Shown here piece after piece: positions 5,746 to 8,101 of a stretch of DNA of 8,101 nt. Every line of letters begins with the position of its first letter. The stretch's first letter is position 1. The notes beneath the pieces were generated by a model. The model was given only the letters and a program-made list of their open reading frames with translations, did not search any database and had not been told where the DNA came from. The position numbers and the translations under genes were made by a program. The DNA is from an uncultured Collinsella sp. (GTDB lineage Bacteria; Actinomycetota; Coriobacteriia; Coriobacteriales; Coriobacteriaceae): NCBI GenBank assembly GCA_902468045.1, contig CABQXG010000049.1, positions 1 through 8,101 on the forward strand, in the 5' to 3' direction.

Positions 5746-5907
5746 TTGGCATCTCCGCAGGTAAAAGGCGGCAAAAAAATACTCCAACTTTTTTCGAGCG
5801 ACAATCGCGCGATCGGCGACGGCGGGGCCATATGTGTCAAAAGCATCGTCTGCCGAGGAAATCAAGCCGCTCGCCGAATTGCACGAACGTAAAAATCGCC
5901 AATTATG

Positions 5908-5931
5908 GAGACGGTCTCGAACACGTCGACG
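5908..5931. promoter_or_regulatory. Two adjacent palindromes upstream of the lactate dehydrogenase gene
   Basis: GAGAC-G-GTCTC (5908-5918) and CGTCGACG (5924-5931) are perfect palindromes 58-81 bp before the GTG at 5989, where an operator for the operon would be expected. Each alone is short; their closeness makes them worth noting. No regulator gene is present in the window. Confidence 0.25.
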
Positions 5932-5988
5932 AAACGATGCGGTAACATCTCCCTGCAAACACTGTAGTTAGCTAAAGGGGGAGTTCGC

Positions 5989-7590
5989 GTGTCTGCAACC
6001 ATTAAACCCTTCACCGACGAGTTCGAAGAGTATGGTCGCGATGAGTCTCGCACATCGGGCGAGGCCTCGAGCATCTCGTTTCCGACAACGGAAGACGAGG
6101 TCCGCGCCATTTTGAAAAAGCTCCATGCCGAGCGTGTCCCGGTGACGGTTCAGGGCGCCCGGACCGGTCTTGCCGCCGGCGCCGTGCCTCATGGCGGTCA
6201 CATTCTCAATACTTCCCGCATGAATCGCTACTTGGGCCTTCGCCGCGATGAACAAGGCCAATTTCTGCTGCGCGTGGAGCCGGGCGTTGTGCTCTCGGAG
6301 CTGCGCAAGCAGCTGAGCAAGAAGGTGCTGCCGACCGCTGGTTGGGACCAGGCATCGCTTAAGGCCTACGAGGAGTTTCAAGAGGCCCCCGAGCAGTTTT
6401 TTCCCACCGATCCCACCGAGGCGTCTGCCTGTCTGGGCGGCATGGCGGCATGTAACGCCTCCGGTGCCCGCAGCTACGCCTACGGCCCCATGCGCCCACA
6501 TATCACGGGACTCCACGTCGCGCTGGCTGATGGCGATTTTCTTGAGCTTCAGCGCGGCGAGGCTTTTGCCCAGGGCCGTCACCTGTCGCTCGTGACGGCA
6601 GCGGGCCGTACACTCGAACTCGATCTTCCCGGATATACCATGCCCAAGACAAAAAATGCCTCAGGCTATTTCGTTGCGGACGAAATGGACGCCATCGACC
6701 TCTTTATCGGTGCTTGCGGCACGCTCGGCGTTATCACCGAGCTCGAGATTGCCCTGCAGGCGGCGCCTGCGGTCGTTTGGGGTGTGAGCTGCTTTTTCGA
6801 TAGCGAAGACAAGGCCGTGTCCTTTACCGATTCCGTGCGCCCCGTCCTGTCCCATGCGGCTGCCATCGAGTACTTCGACGCTGGCGCCCTGGATATTCTA
6901 CGTCGCCAGTGCGAGCAGTCGACGGCGTTTGCCTCGCTGCCGGCGCTCGACAAAGAGGCCAAGGTCTGTGTCTACGTGGAGCTCGACTGCGATGACGAGG
7001 CCCGGGCGACCGAGGAACTGTACCACCTGGGATGGGTGCTCGAGTTTGCGGGTGGCCGCGGCGATGCGACATGGGTCGCGCGCACCGAGGTCGATCGCGA
7101 GTGCCAGCGGTTCTTCCGCCACGCGGTGCCCGAGAGCGTCAACATGCTTATCGACGAGCGTCGCCGCACGGATCCCACCATCACCAAACTGGGTTCGGAT
7201 ATGTCGGTGCCCAATGCACGCCTTGCCGATGTCGTGGCCCTCTATCGCCGCACACTGGCCGAAAGCGGGCTTGAATCTGCTGCCTGGGGGCACATCGGTA
7301 ACAACCATCTGCATGTGAACATCCTGCCGCGCGATGCGCAGGACTACCGTCGCGGTGGCGAGCTGTTTGCCCAGTGGGCTGCGGAGGTAACGGCTATGGG
7401 CGGTGCCGTTTCTGCCGAGCACGGCGTCGGCAAGATCAAGGCGGGCTTCTTAGAGACGATGTACGGTCACGAGGCCATGGTCGAGTCGGCGCGGCTCAAG
7501 CTCCAGCTCGATCCCGACGGGCAGCTGGGTCGCGGCAACCTGTTTTCGGAGAAGCTCTTGGATGAGCTCGTCCAGAAAGGGGGCGCGTGA
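5989..7590 (+). CDS. FAD-dependent D-lactate/2-hydroxyacid dehydrogenase (LctD/GlcD family)
   Basis: A 533-residue cytoplasmic flavoprotein expected to oxidise a 2-hydroxy acid, most likely D-lactate to pyruvate, and pass electrons to the Etf encoded next. An FAD-binding PCMH domain covers about 28-257: the GARTGLAAGAVPHGG loop (56-70), the FFPTDPTEASACLGGMAACNASGARSYAYG region (137-166) and GACGTLGVITELEIAL (241-256) are typical FAD contacts. A FAD-oxidase C-terminal domain follows (about 260-525), with GHIGNNHLHVN (434-444) and SAEHGVGKIK (475-484). H435, H442, N444, E477 and H478 align with the metal/substrate residues I recall for human D-2-hydroxyglutarate dehydrogenase (H434, H441, N443, E475, H476). 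The usual GDGN is GNNH here, and the final NPGK is GRGN. The GTG start has GGGGGAG 5 nt upstream. The gene ends 2 bp before etfB, as in LDH-Etf operons such as Acetobacterium lctBCD, though there the Etf genes come first. The substrate is inferred; glycolate or 2-hydroxyglutarate are possible. Confidence 0.92.
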   Translation: MSATIKPFTDEFEEYGRDESRTSGEASSISFPTTEDEVRAILKKLHAERVPVTVQGARTGLAAGAVPHGGHILNTSRMNRYLGLRRDEQGQFLLRVEPGVVLSELRKQLSKKVLPTAGWDQASLKAYEEFQEAPEQFFPTDPTEASACLGGMAACNASGARSYAYGPMRPHITGLHVALADGDFLELQRGEAFAQGRHLSLVTAAGRTLELDLPGYTMPKTKNASGYFVADEMDAIDLFIGACGTLGVITELEIALQAAPAVVWGVSCFFDSEDKAVSFTDSVRPVLSHAAAIEYFDAGALDILRRQCEQSTAFASLPALDKEAKVCVYVELDCDDEARATEELYHLGWVLEFAGGRGDATWVARTEVDRECQRFFRHAVPESVNMLIDERRRTDPTITKLGSDMSVPNARLADVVALYRRTLAESGLESAAWGHIGNNHLHVNILPRDAQDYRRGGELFAQWAAEVTAMGGAVSAEHGVGKIKAGFLETMYGHEAMVESARLKLQLDPDGQLGRGNLFSEKLLDELVQKGGA

Positions 7591-7592
7591 AG

Positions 7593-8101
7593 ATGAGCGA
7601 TTTCCATATGGTGGTGTGCGTCAAGGCCGTGCCGGGCAGCACCGAGGTCAAGATGGACCCCAAGACCAATACCATCGTGCGCGATGGCAAGCAGGCGGTC
7701 ATTAATCCCTTTGATGCGAGCGCTTTGGAATGCGCGCTGGCGCTGAAAGACGACTTTATCGGCTTTGGCATGGACGTGCGCGTAACGGTGGTGTCGATGG
7801 GCATCCCCGCGACCGAGTCGCTGCTGCGCGACTGCATCGCTCGAGGTGCCGACGACGCGCTGCTGCTGACCGATCGTGCCTTTGCAGGTGCCGATACACT
7901 GGCAACCACCTATGCCCTCAAGTGCGGCATCGAGGCGCTCGACGAGGACTTCGACCTGCTCATCTGCGGCAAGATGGCGGTGGATGGCGATACGGCCCAG
8001 ATTGGTCCCGAGCTTGCCGGAGCCTTTGAGATTCCCTGCGTGACCGACGTGAGTTGCGTGCAGAGCGCGGGCTTTACGACCTGTGGCTCGCTGGCGCTCG
8101 T
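7593..8101 (+). CDS. etfB: Electron transfer flavoprotein subunit beta, 3' end outside window
   Basis: The first 169 residues of an EtfB of usual length about 260. Visible landmarks are CVKAVPGS (9-16; the common form is CVKQVPDT), NPFDASALECALALKD (38-53), SMGIPATESLLRDCIARGADDALLL (68-92), AGADTLATTYAL (98-109) and LICGKMAVDGDTAQIGPELA (123-142), the nucleotide-binding DGDTAQ-x-GP motif typical of Etfs from anaerobes. It forms a heterodimer with EtfA, expected just beyond the right edge. Its position 2 bp after the FAD dehydrogenase suggests a complex of the bifurcating/confurcating LDH-Etf type, in which EtfAB binds NAD and a bifurcating FAD and exchanges electrons with ferredoxin. The ATG at 7593 is preferred: AAAGGGGG is 9 nt upstream, whereas an in-frame GTG at 7587, overlapping the preceding stop, would be only 3 nt away. 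The NAD-binding region could not be checked. Confidence 0.95.
   Translation, partial: MSDFHMVVCVKAVPGSTEVKMDPKTNTIVRDGKQAVINPFDASALECALALKDDFIGFGMDVRVTVVSMGIPATESLLRDCIARGADDALLLTDRAFAGADTLATTYALKCGIEALDEDFDLLICGKMAVDGDTAQIGPELAGAFEIPCVTDVSCVQSAGFTTCGSLAL

Larger units (their letters stand above)
5642..5988. other. Divergent regulatory intergenic region without a supported gene
   Basis: This 347-bp region separates the minus-strand surface operon from the plus-strand lactate dehydrogenase operon and must hold promoters for both. It contains a perfect 8-bp dyad (5663-5686), TGACCAA repeats (5716-5745), an A7/T6 tract pair (about 5773-5794), a 10-bp palindrome ATCGCGCGAT (5804-5813) and two palindromes near the plus-strand gene (5908-5931). 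A weak plus-strand promoter candidate is TTGCAC (5879-5884), 16 bp, AATTAT (5901-5906). Short open frames exist on both strands (for example 5704-5958 minus and 5831-5944 plus), but they lack good start codons or ribosome binding sites. Confidence 0.7.

Noticed and set aside
5831..5944. Plus-strand 37-codon frame starting ATGTGTCAAAAG
   Set aside because: No proper ribosome binding site, and the composition changes along its length; an overlapping frame ending near 5969 was equally unconvincing.
5704..5958. Minus-strand 84-codon frame in the divergent region
   Set aside because: It starts with TTG without a good Shine-Dalgarno, and its Arg/Ser-rich sequence resembles no family I know; parts look protein-like, so a decayed gene is possible but unsupported.
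3876..5975. TTAGCTAA directly before two ribosome binding sites (3876-3883 minus, 5968-5975 plus)
   Set aside because: An 8-bp palindrome occurring twice, merging with purine-rich ribosome binding sites, is likely coincidence; no other copies were noticed near starts.

Overview
The window looks like chromosome of a high-GC, strictly anaerobic actinobacterium, most likely a Coriobacteriia member such as Collinsella. This is an inference from G/C-ending codons, strong AGGAGG-type ribosome binding sites, a sortase substrate with an LAQTG motif, a TerB_N protein of the gut-anaerobe type, and a lactate dehydrogenase gene joined to an electron-transfer flavoprotein gene. No RNA gene, insertion sequence, CRISPR array or clear intrinsic terminator was found.

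Layout: everything from 1 to 5641 is on the minus strand and everything from 5989 on is on the plus strand. The two blocks diverge from a 347-bp non-coding region (5642-5988) rich in dyads and short direct repeats. Minus-strand genes, in order of transcription: a 98-aa protein resembling the last part of a DUF559/Vsr-like nuclease fold (5345-5641); a 169-aa membrane-anchored beta-rich protein (4839-5348); a 199-aa secreted protein with Trp-Thr-Ile and Trp-Thr-Val segments (4150-4749); a 93-aa sortase substrate whose mature part is only about 30 residues (3885-4166); and a 476-aa secreted protein with paired CxxC motifs (2436-3866). Overlaps or short gaps link these five into a probable operon. 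A DUF554 membrane protein (1601-2317) and a TerB_N-domain protein running off the left edge (1-1513) follow, each apparently with its own promoter.

The surface operon is the most novel part. Its set of components (membrane-anchored beta protein, exported Trp-motif beta protein, tiny sortase substrate, large secreted protein) resembles the csc/WxL cell-surface clusters of low-GC Gram-positives, although the sequences themselves are not clearly the same families.

The plus-strand block is better understood. A GlcD/LctD-type FAD dehydrogenase (5989-7590) is followed after 2 bp by etfB (7593 to the right edge); etfA is expected just outside. This matches the electron-confurcating lactate dehydrogenase of anaerobes, in which lactate oxidation to pyruvate with NAD+ is driven by reduced ferredoxin.

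The TerB_N gene has no stop codon inside the window. It is easy to miss, but it fills the first 1.5 kb without interruption.
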